DNA of 64,000 nt from Thecamonas trahens ATCC 50062 (taxonomy: Eukaryota > Apusozoa > Apusomonadida > Apusomonadidae). The notes under the pieces are model-generated. The model was not told where the DNA came from. It worked only from the letters and a program-made list of their open reading frames with translations, and ran no database searches. The stretch is from contig NW_013657625.1 in the NCBI RefSeq assembly GCF_000142905.1, positions 107,208-171,207 on the forward strand. The letters run 5' to 3'. Position numbers and translations under genes: made by a program. Below, piece by piece: positions 9,995 through 20,235 of the stretch. How positions within the stretch are numbered: position 1 is the stretch's first letter; each line of letters begins with the position of its first letter.

Positions 9995-10915
9995 AATGGT
10001 TAACCTGTGGCATTGCATGTTAAAGGTGGAGGCAATGGATGGCGATGATGATGATGGTTGCTGGTGGTGGAGGCGGCAGCGGTGGTGGAGCTGTGAGTGC
10101 GGGTAGGGGGGGGGGGCAAGAAGCATATTGGCCTATTTGGGCAACAGGCGCACGGATGATGGACACCGGTGGACGGCAGGATGGGGGTTAGGGAGAGCAA
10201 CTACATACTCTGGTATATATCCCCTCCCTCTAGAGTGTGATTGTGCCTGTCTTGCAATGTCCAATGTGTGGACAGGAAAGGAGTGAGTGGAATGTCTCCT
10301 GCTCTCCTGCTATGTGTCGTGGTCGTGCTTGTCGCTTATGTGGCATTGTCGAACACTCTCGGTTGACGGCCGAGCGGCTCGACGGCTTGAGATTTCCTCG
10401 CATTTACTGTGCCGGCCATCTTTGCCAGCACATCGTGCCAATTGGCACGGGCCTCACGTGTACATGAGCGCCTGTCGCTAGCTCGCGTACACGCGATATC
10501 AAGGTGAGAATTGGGCGTCGAACTGTTCCGCGCACTGCTGACTGTGGCTCGCGACATGGTGAGCAACAATGGTCAACACATCTGCTTCTACTGTCAACAC
10601 CATCACTACTTTATCTTATCGCCACGATGCTGTGGTATCGCCATCGCCATGGCCATGGCCATGGCCATCATCGCCATTGTCATCGCCATCCCTACCACCA
10701 CTACCGTTGTGGCACCACCACCACCGCCACCACCACCACCACCATCACCATCATCGCCATCATCATCATCATTGCCAGCACTACCTTATCATGCCCACTG
10801 CCAGCAATGGCTGTTGCGGTGCGGAACACGGCGCGCGCGCGCTGCCGAGCCAAGTCGTTGACAACCTTCATGGGCAGAGTGACCACCCACCACCGACACA
10901 CGTCTCTTCACGGTC
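9995..10915. promoter_or_regulatory. Intergenic region between divergent genes; no gene supported
   Basis: This stretch separates the metalloprotease (-) from the 949-residue coiled-coil gene (+). It has GAT/GGT-type repeats near 10030-10090 and a G-run at 10109-10116. A TATA-like TATATA sits near 10213, and CAT/CCA trinucleotide-rich sequence spans 10640-10790. Short Cys-rich frames here start with GTG and are not credible genes. Confidence 0.55.
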
Positions 10916-13833
10916 ATGGAGTGGGAGACGTTAGAGCGACTGGAGCCCCCGCGGCCGAGAGTGTTCGAGTACACCGAGGTGTTGCCACAGCTGCAGCAGG
11001 AGGCCAAGGGCGAGTGCGTCCGCTGTGTGCGGCGGGAGCAGGTGGCCGACGCTCGCCAGACGGAAGACTGCTCCGCGGACGATGTGGCCGGGAGGGTTCA
11101 GGCTGTGCTGGCATCTGGTGGCGCGGCAAGCTCGGAGAGCTACCGCTGGGAACTGGCGTTTCGGACTGCAGTGACTGAGGTTAGCGAGAGCAGGCCACAC
11201 ATCAAGCGAGCTGAGGGCGCGTTTGCACTGCTGGATCAGCTCGCCAGGGAACTCCGCCCGGCGCTGGCTAACGCGCTCAAGGCCATCAAGGACGAGCTGG
11301 AGGCCTCGGTCTACTCGGACGACTTTACCTCGACTGGCATTCGCCCGTACTACACTAAGATCCCGTACTTTGGCTTGTGTAAGCGTATGAACGTGGAGCG
11401 ACTCTCGCATGAGCTTGTTCTTCACAGTGAGCGCGATGAGCTCGAGTCTGCGTTGCTGCGCAAGAGCGATGAAGTCGAAGAGCTGCGTCAACTGTTTTTG
11501 GCGACCAAACGCGAACTCGGCGATGTTCGCTCGAGGTTGGAGGCAGCCGAGGGCGAGCTGGACAAGGCCCAGGCTAAGCTGGGCATCGCCCACGACGATC
11601 TGGACGACGCCCGTAACGCGCTGGCTGTACTCCGTGGAGAGTACGAGGATGCACTTGAGATACTGCGAGACGAGCTGCGGGCGGAGAGAAGTCGGGCAGC
11701 GCAGCTGCGTGGGTATAAGCAGCTGCTGGAAGACTTTGGCGTTGCGTCTTCGCTTACCGTATCCAAAGACGCCGAGCTACCTGCACCTGTGGCGGTGCAG
11801 TTGGCTCCTCCACCTCCGCTTCCGACTCGGTTTGTGCCAGAAAGACTAGCGAGCGAGAACGGGTCGGACGACGAGATTATTCCCAACCTTAACGCCGGTG
11901 AGCTGTCGCCAGAGACCATGTCCGAAGTCACACGGCAAGCCAAGATCAAGGAGCAGCTGGCGGCTCTGACCGGTATTTCCAGCGAGAGCTACGGGACGCG
12001 CAACCAGGCCAAGTTCAACCGGTGGTCGCTGTTGATGGCTCAGGCCGACCAAGCCAAACGGCTGCTCAAGCAACTCTCAGTCCTTCGCATGGCGCAGCTG
12101 GCCGAGTACGAGGCAGCGACAGGCCAACTCGATGCGCAGCTGGCTGGCGCGGGCGTCGCGTCGAGGAATATCGACTACCACGGGCCGAGCCACGACGAGC
12201 TGGTTGCAGCCAAGGCCGCGCGATACTCGACGTTTGTTCGCGAGATGGCTGCACTGGAGACGGAGATCAAGCAACTGGAGAGCCACCTGGAACACCTGGA
12301 TCTCGCAATGGCCCGCAATCCACTCGCAATTGCCGCAAAGGCGGCTCGTCATTGGCGCAAGTGGGCTCGTGTGCGCGCGACCGAGCGATCCAGCCTTGGC
12401 TCGGACCCCTCGCTCAACACCTCGTATGGCGAGAGCCGGAGCTTGTCGCGGCGAAATGTGTCGGTACGGCAGAGCTCGGATGGCTCGGGCGACGACCGCC
12501 TGTCACACGTCCGCGAGGCAGAGCGGGGAGGAGCGTATCCATCACGGTATGCCATCGCCGGTTTTGTTCAACTGACCGCGGCGCGAGCTGGACGCCACTT
12601 GCGTCGACTCGTAGCTGCGAGTTCTGCGGCGGGGCTGTTGTCCTAGTCTGTCCACATCGCCTCTTCCAGCCGTCCACCTTGGTGCTGCCGCCAAATGCGA
12701 CTCACATCAAGTTGTCACGACCAGAGCTCCGAATGGCACGGCGCGGGCTTGGACTGAGCCGCGATCACAAGCCCGACATGGAGAAGCTGGTCAAGACGTC
12801 GCGGCATAGCGAGCTCTGGCGCGGGCTTGCGGCACGGTCGCTCTCGCCGCCGACTCATGCGCGTCCGTACACGTTGGAGGGCCTACTGAGGGTTATTCAC
12901 GATGTGCGGAGGCACCACACGGCCGAGGTGCCGGGCATGTACGTGGTCAACGACGAGACCGGCGATTGGATGCTGCAGCTACCGTCACGGTCGCATGCAA
13001 CGAGCTCGGGCCTTGTTGACGGAGCATACACGCTACAAGACGAGTTCTTTGACGTACTCCAGGCGGCCTACGGGCTTGACGACGTTGTTGCCTTTGTGGC
13101 GTTCTCAGTTGTCAGCGCTGTGGACGCCATGTGGGAGGCTGAGGCCGAGATCGGGTTCTTTGGGCGGGCGCTGACTGCTGAGCTCCCCCTCGCAGCCTGG
13201 TCGCACGCCGAGCTTGTCTCACAGCTTGTGGAGCGGGTAGCAGGCACTGTGCCAGCGCTGGGTACATCGGCGGTTGCTGCGGCGCACTTTCTGTATCCAG
13301 ACACGCCTGCGACGGCACTGCAGGATGCAACAACGTCATTGCGGATGGCGGGCGTATCGCTCGATGCCGACGGCCTGCGCGCGTTTGTGCGTAACGAACT
13401 AGTTCGTGGCTCCGAGATCCGCTACATGTCCATGCTCGATGCCGTCCGCCGGTATGATCTGCTCAACCATGGTTGGCTGACAGAGGCCGAGTTTCTCGAC
13501 TGCATGGAGGTGAGTCTCAAGACCAACACGCTCTCTCGCCTTGGCCGGGTCTACTTTGCATCGGCACTGGCGAGCCAGAAGACAGTTTCGGCGGAAAGTG
13601 GCGATGGCGCAGTCGCGGGAGCGACCGCAGGTGGCGAGACACTCCGTCTCCCAAACCCACAGGCCGCCCACATCCTAGGCTACCTCTCGCTTGTGGCAGC
13701 GGCGCGCCAAGGCAAGTTTGACGCCGAGACCGCTGTGGCCCGTCTCCGGCCGATCAGTCTCCCTTCTGCCAACGCCAGCGAGGACAAGGCCGAGGTCGAG
13801 AGTCGCAAGTCGAGCGATGACGAGAGTACATGA
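10916..13833 (+). CDS. Large coiled-coil protein of unknown function, one intron
   Basis: Two exons: 10916-12546 and 12615-13833. The reading frame changes at a 68-nt intron with donor GTATGC and acceptor GTAG, giving 949 residues. A second in-frame acceptor (GAG at 12587) would give a 41-nt intron and nine extra residues; I prefer the YAG acceptor. The N-terminal third has a Cys pair (CVRCVRR) and a helical region, then a long coiled coil (about residues 155-270). A second helical region lies near 330-470. The splice creates RCEFCGGAVVLVCPHR, a possible small zinc knuckle. The C-terminal part (about 600-949) looks globular, with an EF-hand-like helix around LLNHGWLTEAEFLDCM. The N-terminal helical part weakly recalls translin-associated-factor-interacting (TSNAXIP1) proteins of cilia, which I would not rely on. 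Confidence 0.7.
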
Positions 13834-14468
13834 GATATCTGCTTGCGTGGTGGTGGTGGTGGTGGGTGGGGGGGGGGGGGGTGCGGGAGTGCGGAAGGAT
13901 CATAATTTTTAGTCAACGCTCATTCCCGGAAAGGAGAACGCGTGCGGTGGAGCCAAATGTCAGCACCCGCACCCGCGACAGCGGCTCGTTACGGCCCCGG
14001 TGCAGCCGACGGGCAACACCTCGCTCGAGGACTCATAGGACAGGCATCTGACGGCCTCGTGTGCACCACCACCACCAAAAGTACAACTGCTCATTTGTGA
14101 GGGGAGGGGAGTTAATAACTTTCTGCCTCGAGCAAAGCGGCAGCAGAGTCACCAGCCGAGGCGTGTGTGGCAGAGAACCGGCGCGCGTGGGGGGCGGTGG
14201 TTGTTGTAGCTCACTTTGGACCTTTGCCTGCAAAGGAGAGTGGCACAGCGTTGTTAGCTGGTATTGGAGTGTCCAGGTCAAACCGGAGCGGAGAGGAGTT
14301 CTTCAGAAGGGAAGGGAAGAGAAGGGCAAGAGGCGTACGAGGGGACAACGTGCTACGTAGGTACCCCAAAGGGGCCAAGGGCAAGGAAGTTCTCATTCGG
14401 GTCCTTGAGAGAAGGCAAAGTGTGTGAGGTTATTAGGAAGGGGACTTTTGCAACACCTTGTGGTCGTC
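13834..14468. other. Intergenic region, G-rich, no gene seen
   Basis: The region lies between two + strand genes. It contains a TGG repeat leading into a run of 13 G (about 13848-13881) and otherwise unremarkable sequence. It presumably holds the 3' UTR of the coiled-coil gene and the promoter and 5' UTR of the MAP3K-like kinase. Confidence 0.5.
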
Positions 14469-16751
14469 ATGGGCTGTGCTTCCTCAAGAAGGGGCAAGTC
14501 CTCGAATCAAGTACGACCTGAAGGCTTTGTTACACGACCGGTGGGTGGCGGAGGTGGAAGCGCGGGGAACATGCAGCGGAACGGGACAGGGCTGAGTGGT
14601 GGATCGAGTGGCTTCCCCGCTGATGGGGCGTGCTCGGTCGGAGCGCCGCAGAGCTGGCAAAAGGGCTCGTTGCTAGGTCAGGGTGGCTACGGCAAGGTGT
14701 ACATGGCGCTCAACTCGGAGACGGGCGAGCTGCTGGCGGTCAAGGAGGTGACGCTTGAGGCCTCGTCGGTGCTCTCGGGCGGCTCGTCGGCTGCGCTCGC
14801 GTCACATGTGGTGTCTTTGGAGCACGAGATCGATATGCTTTCGCGGCTGACGCATCCCAACATTGTGCGATACCGAGGAACATCGCGCGATGAGGCTGCG
14901 CTGTACATTTTCCTCGAGTACATGCCGTGCGGCTCGATTGCGTCGCTGCTCTCCAAGTTTGGACCGCTCTCGGAAGGCGTCATCTCCAAGTACAGTCGGC
15001 AGATCCTGATGGGCCTCGACTATCTCCATCGCAATTCGGTTGTCCACCGCGACATCAAGGGCTCGAACTTGCTGCTCAACACGGACGGGGCGGTCAAGTT
15101 GGCGGACTTTGGCGCGTCCAAGACAATGTCCAAGCTCACGACGCGCAAGGCCGGGCGGCGGCGCGGCGACGATCCGACGGGCCGGACGGCGCAACTCCTG
15201 ATGGGCACGCCGCAGTACATGGCACCCGAGGCGATTGCGTCGCCGGAGGCTTTTTCACCCAAGACAGATGTTTGGGCGCTTGGGTGCACGGTGATCGAGA
15301 TGCTTACGGCGCGGCTCCCATGGGCCGACGCCGGCAACAACGCAGTGGCCACCATGTATGCGGTGGCGGATACTAAGACGCATCCACCATATCCAAGCTC
15401 TGTCTCGCCGCTGGTGAATTCGTTCCTCCGGCGGTGCTTTGCCATCAAGCCATCGTCGCGGGACACTGCGGCGGAACTGCTAGTGCACATGTTTATTACG
15501 ACGGCGCCGTCGGCGCTGTCTGCGGTTCCGCTCGCAGATCTGAGGCCGGGTCTCGGGACCGACCTTAGCTTTGATGTGCGGAGCGGTGCGTCCGACGCTG
15601 GTTCGACGGGCGAGTTCTCGCACGTCTCGGTTCCTGGGCTCTCGGCCACATTCGTGGCGTCTGGGCAGTCGTCGCCGATGGAGGCGCTTGTCCCGCGTCG
15701 GTCGTCGGGCGCGTCGGCCAACCGTGCGGTGATGAGGTTGCGGTCACCGTCGGCGACGCGGCGGTCGCTGGACATTTCGCCACGTTCGCGGTTTCCGCCT
15801 GGGCAGAGCCCGTCGGGATCGACGACGACGACGACGTCGGTGCACGGGCGGGCCGAGTCTGTTGTCTCGGCGTGCGAGGACGGGATGGACGTGCTGACTG
15901 CGGTCACGTCATCGCCGTCGCTCTCGACTCTTGGGGCGCGTGCGGCGCAGCAGCGGCGTGGTGACTCGCGTGAATCGGGCGACGCCGGCATGCTCAAGGG
16001 TACGCAGTCGTTTTACACACCACGGGCCGGTGGAGCCGCGCTTGCCAACGTCCCGCACCCGCCGGCGTCGCGGACGTCGCGGCGGGCCATGTCGCCGCCG
16101 GCGTCTGCAGTTGTCGAGTACGTGTACTCGCCGCCGCAGCCTGCGTCGCCCAAGAGCGGGCGGTCGGACTCGCGGGTCTTCCGCTACAATGGCGGCGCCT
16201 CGCACGAGAGCGAGGACGACACCGAGCCGATTTCGCCGCTCTCACGCGCGTTTTCGCCGGCGGAATCGCGGCGGAACCGCAACTCCTCAGTCTCGCGCTA
16301 TTCGCCGACGACGCCCGGCACATCGCAGCCGGTGACGCCGGTGGTGGCGCGGACGCCGGTCTCGCCGCACATTCCGTCGCGGTCGTCGCAGCGGTCTTCG
16401 CAGCAGACTGTGTCGAACAACTCGATAGGGCACCGGCACTCGCCGCATCCTCGGTCACCACACACACCGCACTTTTCGCCGCCGTTCAAGCAGCTGACTA
16501 TCGACGTCAAGGCCGACGAGGCCGCGCTCCCGCGGGCAGTTCTCGTCTCGGACGAGTTCGAAGGCGGCGGCGGGCGCGGCATTCTGTCGCGAATCGCATC
16601 GCCGCGATCGGGCGCGACGACGCCCAATGGCTCGATCCGCAAGAGGCGCACGCTCTCCATCTCAATCCAGAACGCGTCGATCGCTATGTCGCCGCAGCAA
16701 GACGACTCGCCGTCTGACCACGTCCGCTCGCAATCCCACGACGTAACGTAA
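14469..16751 (+). CDS. MAP3K-like (STE11-type) Ser/Thr protein kinase
   Basis: A single exon of 760 residues. The start chosen is the ATG giving MGCASSRRGKSS, a classic N-myristoylation plus palmitoylation motif; the frame is open about 45 nt further up without ATG. The kinase domain spans about residues 63-340. It has a Gly loop (LGQGGYGKVY), catalytic Lys (LAVKEV), HRDIKGSNLLL, DFGAS, GTPQYMAPEA and DVWALGCTVIEMLT. The VHRDIKGSN/PQYMAPE signature is typical of MAP kinase kinase kinases. The activation loop has a basic insertion (TTRKAGRRRGDDPTGRT). The remaining 400 residues are Ser/Pro/Arg-rich, apparently disordered, with many SP/TP sites. Probably a membrane-attached stress or MAPK-cascade kinase. 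The stop is 8 nt from that of the convergent membrane-protein gene. Confidence 0.88.
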   Translation: MGCASSRRGKSSNQVRPEGFVTRPVGGGGGSAGNMQRNGTGLSGGSSGFPADGACSVGAPQSWQKGSLLGQGGYGKVYMALNSETGELLAVKEVTLEASSVLSGGSSAALASHVVSLEHEIDMLSRLTHPNIVRYRGTSRDEAALYIFLEYMPCGSIASLLSKFGPLSEGVISKYSRQILMGLDYLHRNSVVHRDIKGSNLLLNTDGAVKLADFGASKTMSKLTTRKAGRRRGDDPTGRTAQLLMGTPQYMAPEAIASPEAFSPKTDVWALGCTVIEMLTARLPWADAGNNAVATMYAVADTKTHPPYPSSVSPLVNSFLRRCFAIKPSSRDTAAELLVHMFITTAPSALSAVPLADLRPGLGTDLSFDVRSGASDAGSTGEFSHVSVPGLSATFVASGQSSPMEALVPRRSSGASANRAVMRLRSPSATRRSLDISPRSRFPPGQSPSGSTTTTTSVHGRAESVVSACEDGMDVLTAVTSSPSLSTLGARAAQQRRGDSRESGDAGMLKGTQSFYTPRAGGAALANVPHPPASRTSRRAMSPPASAVVEYVYSPPQPASPKSGRSDSRVFRYNGGASHESEDDTEPISPLSRAFSPAESRRNRNSSVSRYSPTTPGTSQPVTPVVARTPVSPHIPSRSSQRSSQQTVSNNSIGHRHSPHPRSPHTPHFSPPFKQLTIDVKADEAALPRAVLVSDEFEGGGGRGILSRIASPRSGATTPNGSIRKRRTLSISIQNASIAMSPQQDDSPSDHVRSQSHDVT

Positions 16752-16759
16752 CAGGAAGG

Positions 16760-17851
16760 TCACAGACGTTGCACCGGCTCTGGCTGCCTCCAGGTGAGCC
16801 ACGCGTCGAGTCGGCGCCAAACAAGGCCGAGCGTGGCTGCGAGAACAACCGAGGCTAGAACTAGCGAGCGAACAGCGTGCGCCTCGGAAATGAGGCCCGA
16901 GCCTGTTGACCACCCGCCGCCTAGCCACACGCCACTGACCAAGAGCGTGGCGTGGGCGGCCGCGTAAACGAGGCTCGCCGGCATCGCCCCATACGCTGCA
17001 AGCATCACACTCCAGCCGAGGGTCATGGCGAGCAGCGCAGCAGTGGCGACGGTAGCCTGGCCGGCCAGCTCAGCAAGCGGCGCCAGCGGGAGCGAGATCG
17101 CGCCAGTGAGGACGGTCGCCACGCCGACTACCGCCCCGCCGCAGCCAACAGCGGCAGCAGCGAGAGACGAGTACGGTGCGGTCGACGAGGCGACGCGCGG
17201 GAGCGACGAGAGCCACACAAGACGAGCGCACATGGCCAGCAGGAGAAGCATACTGCCGAGCGATGTTATGACGGCAGCGCGGAGCGCATCGGCCTTGGCC
17301 GCCACCAATGCGGCGGCGACTAAGGCAGCCAGCGCTGCGCCGCCGGATGGAGTGGCGATGAACGCCAAAGACCGCGCGTCCGACGGTGTTGGCTGCGGTG
17401 GGAGCTGTGCAGTGGCGACAAGCATGACGTCCACCAGAGCCGGCGCAGATGCCGCCACCCAGACCAGCCACAGCAGCGGGAGCAGGACGGCAGCCACGAT
17501 CCAGGGCAGGAGCGAGAGGTGGAGGCGGGCGAGAAGCGATGCAGCCAGGGCGATGGCCGAGGCCACAGCTGGCACCAGACCTGTGCTTGCCACTAAATCT
17601 GGAAGCTCTCGAAGCGGAAGAGGTTGCGCAGCTACGGCCAGCACGCCGCCAGCCAGCATCATGGCCAGTGCCAGTCCCGGGAGGGCCGGCAGCAAAGGCG
17701 TCACCGACCAGTTGGTATGGTCAGGAATGAGGGCGCTGAGGAGAAAGAGCTCGCCGCCAGCTGTGGCCAACCCACCCAGGCACAGCACCAGCCAGTGTGG
17801 TAGTGTAGCACTGAGTTGGTTGCTGAGTCGGATTCGCCTGGCGCCGAGCAT
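16760..17851 (-). CDS. Multi-pass membrane protein of unknown function
   Basis: A single exon of 363 residues, starting at the ATG giving MLGARRIRLSNQ. Sequence upstream of this in the same frame is Pro/Thr/His-rich and looks non-coding. About ten hydrophobic segments, rich in Ala/Leu/Val, are separated by short loops from residue 19 to the Arg/Trp-containing C terminus. The first positively charged residues precede TM1, suggesting a cytosolic N terminus. I see no family signature; a transporter or small-molecule permease is possible but unsupported. It converges on the kinase gene. Confidence 0.65.
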   Translation of the reverse strand: MLGARRIRLSNQLSATLPHWLVLCLGGLATAGGELFLLSALIPDHTNWSVTPLLPALPGLALAMMLAGGVLAVAAQPLPLRELPDLVASTGLVPAVASAIALAASLLARLHLSLLPWIVAAVLLPLLWLVWVAASAPALVDVMLVATAQLPPQPTPSDARSLAFIATPSGGAALAALVAAALVAAKADALRAAVITSLGSMLLLLAMCARLVWLSSLPRVASSTAPYSSLAAAAVGCGGAVVGVATVLTGAISLPLAPLAELAGQATVATAALLAMTLGWSVMLAAYGAMPASLVYAAAHATLLVSGVWLGGGWSTGSGLISEAHAVRSLVLASVVLAATLGLVWRRLDAWLTWRQPEPVQRL

Positions 17852-18543
17852 GGCAGTGTGACTGACCTGGGCGTGGCTTGGCGTTGAGTGCAAGGTCACT
17901 TGTTGGCGCTGTGGGGGGTTTGGGGTTTGGGAGGGTGTGGGGGTGTGGGGGGGAAGGCAGGTGTGCCATACCCTGAACAAGTGAACAAGTTACGATCGCA
18001 GGTGCAGATTGTATGTGTGTGTGTGTATGTGTATGTGTGTGGTGGGCTTGTGGTCCTTGATCGTGGGATTGGGTTGCCTGAGAAGTCTGTGGATGGGATC
18101 GAGTGTGTACGTCTGTGTTGCGATGGCTCGAATCCAGTTGTGCTGCGGCCATGCTGTAGTGATAGCCATCGCAGGTGCTGATTGTATGTGTGTGTGTGTG
18201 ATCGGATCTGGAGGAGGTCTGGACAGCCTGTGATACGACTGGCGGGAGCGATTGAAGCACCGAGGAACACGAATCATGGCGAGAGGGCTGAGGGGGGGGG
18301 GGGGGGGGGGCGTGGGATGTGGCAGGAGCGAAGGAGCCCAGCCCCGATGACCCAAAGTGGGTACGCACCACACTCCAGTCCGAGGTAGATAGAGATCCAC
18401 CGGGTCTACTCTGTGGCCAGCGGACTGTGGTGTGGCTTGGCTAGGCGAGGACTGGTTGGCGCGTACCCTACCCCCTCCCCTCTCTACCACCGCACTGCTA
18501 CCACCTTCACCTTCTGCGCCACCCAGTCGATAAGGCAGGGAAC
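17852..18543. promoter_or_regulatory. Intergenic region between divergent genes, repeat-rich
   Basis: No gene is supported. GT/TATG-rich runs lie at 18013-18040 and 18183-18201, and a 19-nt G homopolymer at 18292-18310. It separates the membrane-protein gene (-) from the Lys/Gly-repeat gene (+), so both promoters should lie here. Confidence 0.55.
18292..18310. repeat. G homopolymer (19 nt)
   Basis: An uninterrupted run of G. Such runs recur across the window (for example 20 G at 51235-51254, 16 C at 19872-19887 and 16 C at 32000-32015) and may be mis-sized in the assembly. Confidence 0.9.
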
Positions 18544-19065
18544 ATGGCAAGGCGTAGCGGCAGAAGGTCAGGCAAGGGCAAGGACAAGGGAAAGAATAAG
18601 AGCAAGGGCAAGAGCAAGCGGTCAGGCAAGGGCAAGAGCAAGCAGTCAGGCAAGGGCAAGAGCAAGCGGTCAGGCAAGGGCAAGAGCAAGCGGTCAGGCA
18701 AGGCGCGGAAGCGGGGAATGGGCGGTGGGGATGGCTCGGATTCGGTCATTGAAGGCTTTGTGGAACAGGAGCAGATGATGCTGTCCAAGATCGAGTCGAT
18801 GGAAAGCCAGTTGAAGGCCATGGAGAAGCGGATCAAGCGAGCTGAGGGTGGTATCGACCCGGACACGCAGCTTTACCTCGAGACAAAGCTCAAGAAGGCG
18901 CTAGAGCAGGAGGAAGCGCTTGAATTGCGGGTCGAGGCCCTAGCCCAGCGCATCGATCATCTCGACGATGGCTCGCTCCGCCGGAAGCGCAACTCCAGGA
19001 GCAGCAAGGGCAAGACCAAGGCCAAGGCCAAGACCAAAGGCAAGACCAAGCTGCGGAAGCGGTGA
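18544..19065 (+). CDS. Small basic protein with Lys/Gly/Ser tandem repeats and a coiled coil
   Basis: A single exon of 173 residues. The N-terminal 60 residues are tandem copies of an eight-residue unit (SGKGKSKR/Q), also visible as a 24-nt DNA repeat (18595-18700). A central acidic-to-amphipathic coiled coil (about residues 70-145) is followed by a second Lys-rich tail. There are no catalytic motifs. Highly basic tails of this kind suit nucleolar or nucleic-acid-binding proteins, but that is inference. Similar KGKGKSK tracts occur at 32839-32940 and 38320-38420. The repeat could expand or contract, so length may vary between strains. Confidence 0.65.
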   Translation: MARRSGRRSGKGKDKGKNKSKGKSKRSGKGKSKQSGKGKSKRSGKGKSKRSGKARKRGMGGGDGSDSVIEGFVEQEQMMLSKIESMESQLKAMEKRIKRAEGGIDPDTQLYLETKLKKALEQEEALELRVEALAQRIDHLDDGSLRRKRNSRSSKGKTKAKAKTKGKTKLRKR

Positions 19066-19476
19066 TACCCCACTCGATCTTCATCGAGAGGTCGTCATCC
19101 AGTGAAACGCCAGCCGAATGTCTGAAAGTAACCCATGTCCACGACTTTGCAAGACGCGCGGCCATGACGCCATCATCATGACCTCCTACGAGACCCACTG
19201 CCGACCTGCCGCATCGAGCCGCAGCCCAGGCTACGCCGGTTTCCAGCATCTACTCTAGCACCGGAATTTACGTAGCAACAGGTACTACCTTGCGCGAGGT
19301 CGGCGATCTCCCTCTGGGCAGGGTGTGGGCCAAAGGCGGCCGGTCGTCTGATTGCTCATGATTGTTCCAATTAATCGATGCAATCGCGATGACGCCACCT
19401 CCACCATTAAAACTATGAGCTCGCCGGGCAACAGCCTTCCCCACCCAGCCGGCCACACTTCACCCTTCTCACTATC
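19066..19476. other. Intergenic region, no gene seen
   Basis: About 410 nt of mixed sequence, less GC-rich than the genes around it. It lies between two + strand genes and should contain the promoter of the thioredoxin gene. I see no repeats or motifs. Confidence 0.5.
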
Positions 19477-20159
19477 ATGTCCACCGGTTCTGTCCACCAC
19501 GTTACCTCGTCTGATGAGTTTGACAACTTTATCAAGGAGCATGCCGGCCTTGTACGTACCCCACAGCTACCTCTTTCCCCCTACCTCTCCCGTTGCGCAA
19601 AGGCCTTGCGACCGGCGGAACATGCGGCCTTTCTCTCGTGTCGCCTCCCACTTGTATCCTCCTTCCTCAGTCCCTCCTCCCAACCCATCACGCTCTACTC
19701 ACCCTCTCTACCCATGCACCCACTACTACAGGTTGTCGTCGACTTTTCCGCCACCTGGTGCGGTCCGTGCCGCATGTACGCCTCCTCCAGTGCCTTTGCC
19801 ACCATGGGCGACCTCGCCCCATTTTTCGTCCTGATCAACCCCTGATCGCCCCACTGATGACGATCAATATTCCCCCCCCCCCCCCCCTTGCCCCTCTCCC
19901 CCACCCGCCCCCATCCATACTCACGCTCCCCCTCCACCTCCACAGGATCGGCCCCAAGTACGAGGCTGCTGCCGCTTCTGACGACTACAGCTCGGTCCTC
20001 TTCCTCAAGGTCGACGTCGATGAGCTCGACGATGTTGCCGGCCGCTGCGGTGTCCGTGCCATGCCGACCTTCCAGTTCTACAAGGGCGGCGAGATGGTTG
20101 GCGAGTTCTCGGGCGCTGCCGAGGCCAAGCTCCACGAGAACCTCAAGAAGCACATGTGA
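19477..20159 (+). CDS. Thioredoxin
   Basis: Three exons: 19477-19551, 19732-19775 and 19946-20159. The introns are 180 nt (donor GTACGT, acceptor ACAG) and 170 nt (donor GTACGC, acceptor ACAG). The spliced product is 110 residues, the usual thioredoxin length. The second splice joins WCGPCRM to IGPKYE, restoring the canonical active-site helix. Motifs: VVVDFSATWCGPC, LKVDVDELDDVA, and the cis-Pro loop VRAMPTFQFYKGG. There is no signal peptide or presequence, so it is a cytosolic or nuclear disulfide reductase. Glutathione reductase at 49425 belongs to the parallel system; no thioredoxin reductase is in the window. Both introns are pyrimidine-rich, and the second holds a 16-nt C run. Confidence 0.95.
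19872..19887. repeat. C homopolymer (16 nt) in thioredoxin intron 2
   Basis: An uninterrupted C run followed by C/T-rich sequence up to the ACAG acceptor. Confidence 0.9.
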
Positions 20160-20235
20160 GGAATCGACCCCTTAAACTTCTCCTCCTCCCCCCCTCCACC
20201 TTCGTACTGTAGCCGTCTTTACCTGCTTCCAGCAT

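Noticed and set aside
10237..10467. Cys-rich open frame (CPMCG, CSPAMC, CRLCG) that looks like zinc fingers
   Set aside because: It starts with GTG, has no homology I recognise and lies in divergent promoter sequence.
12547..12587. 41-nt intron alternative in the 949-residue gene
   Set aside because: It is in frame but ends in GAG and is shorter than any well-supported intron here. The 68-nt alternative ends in TAG.
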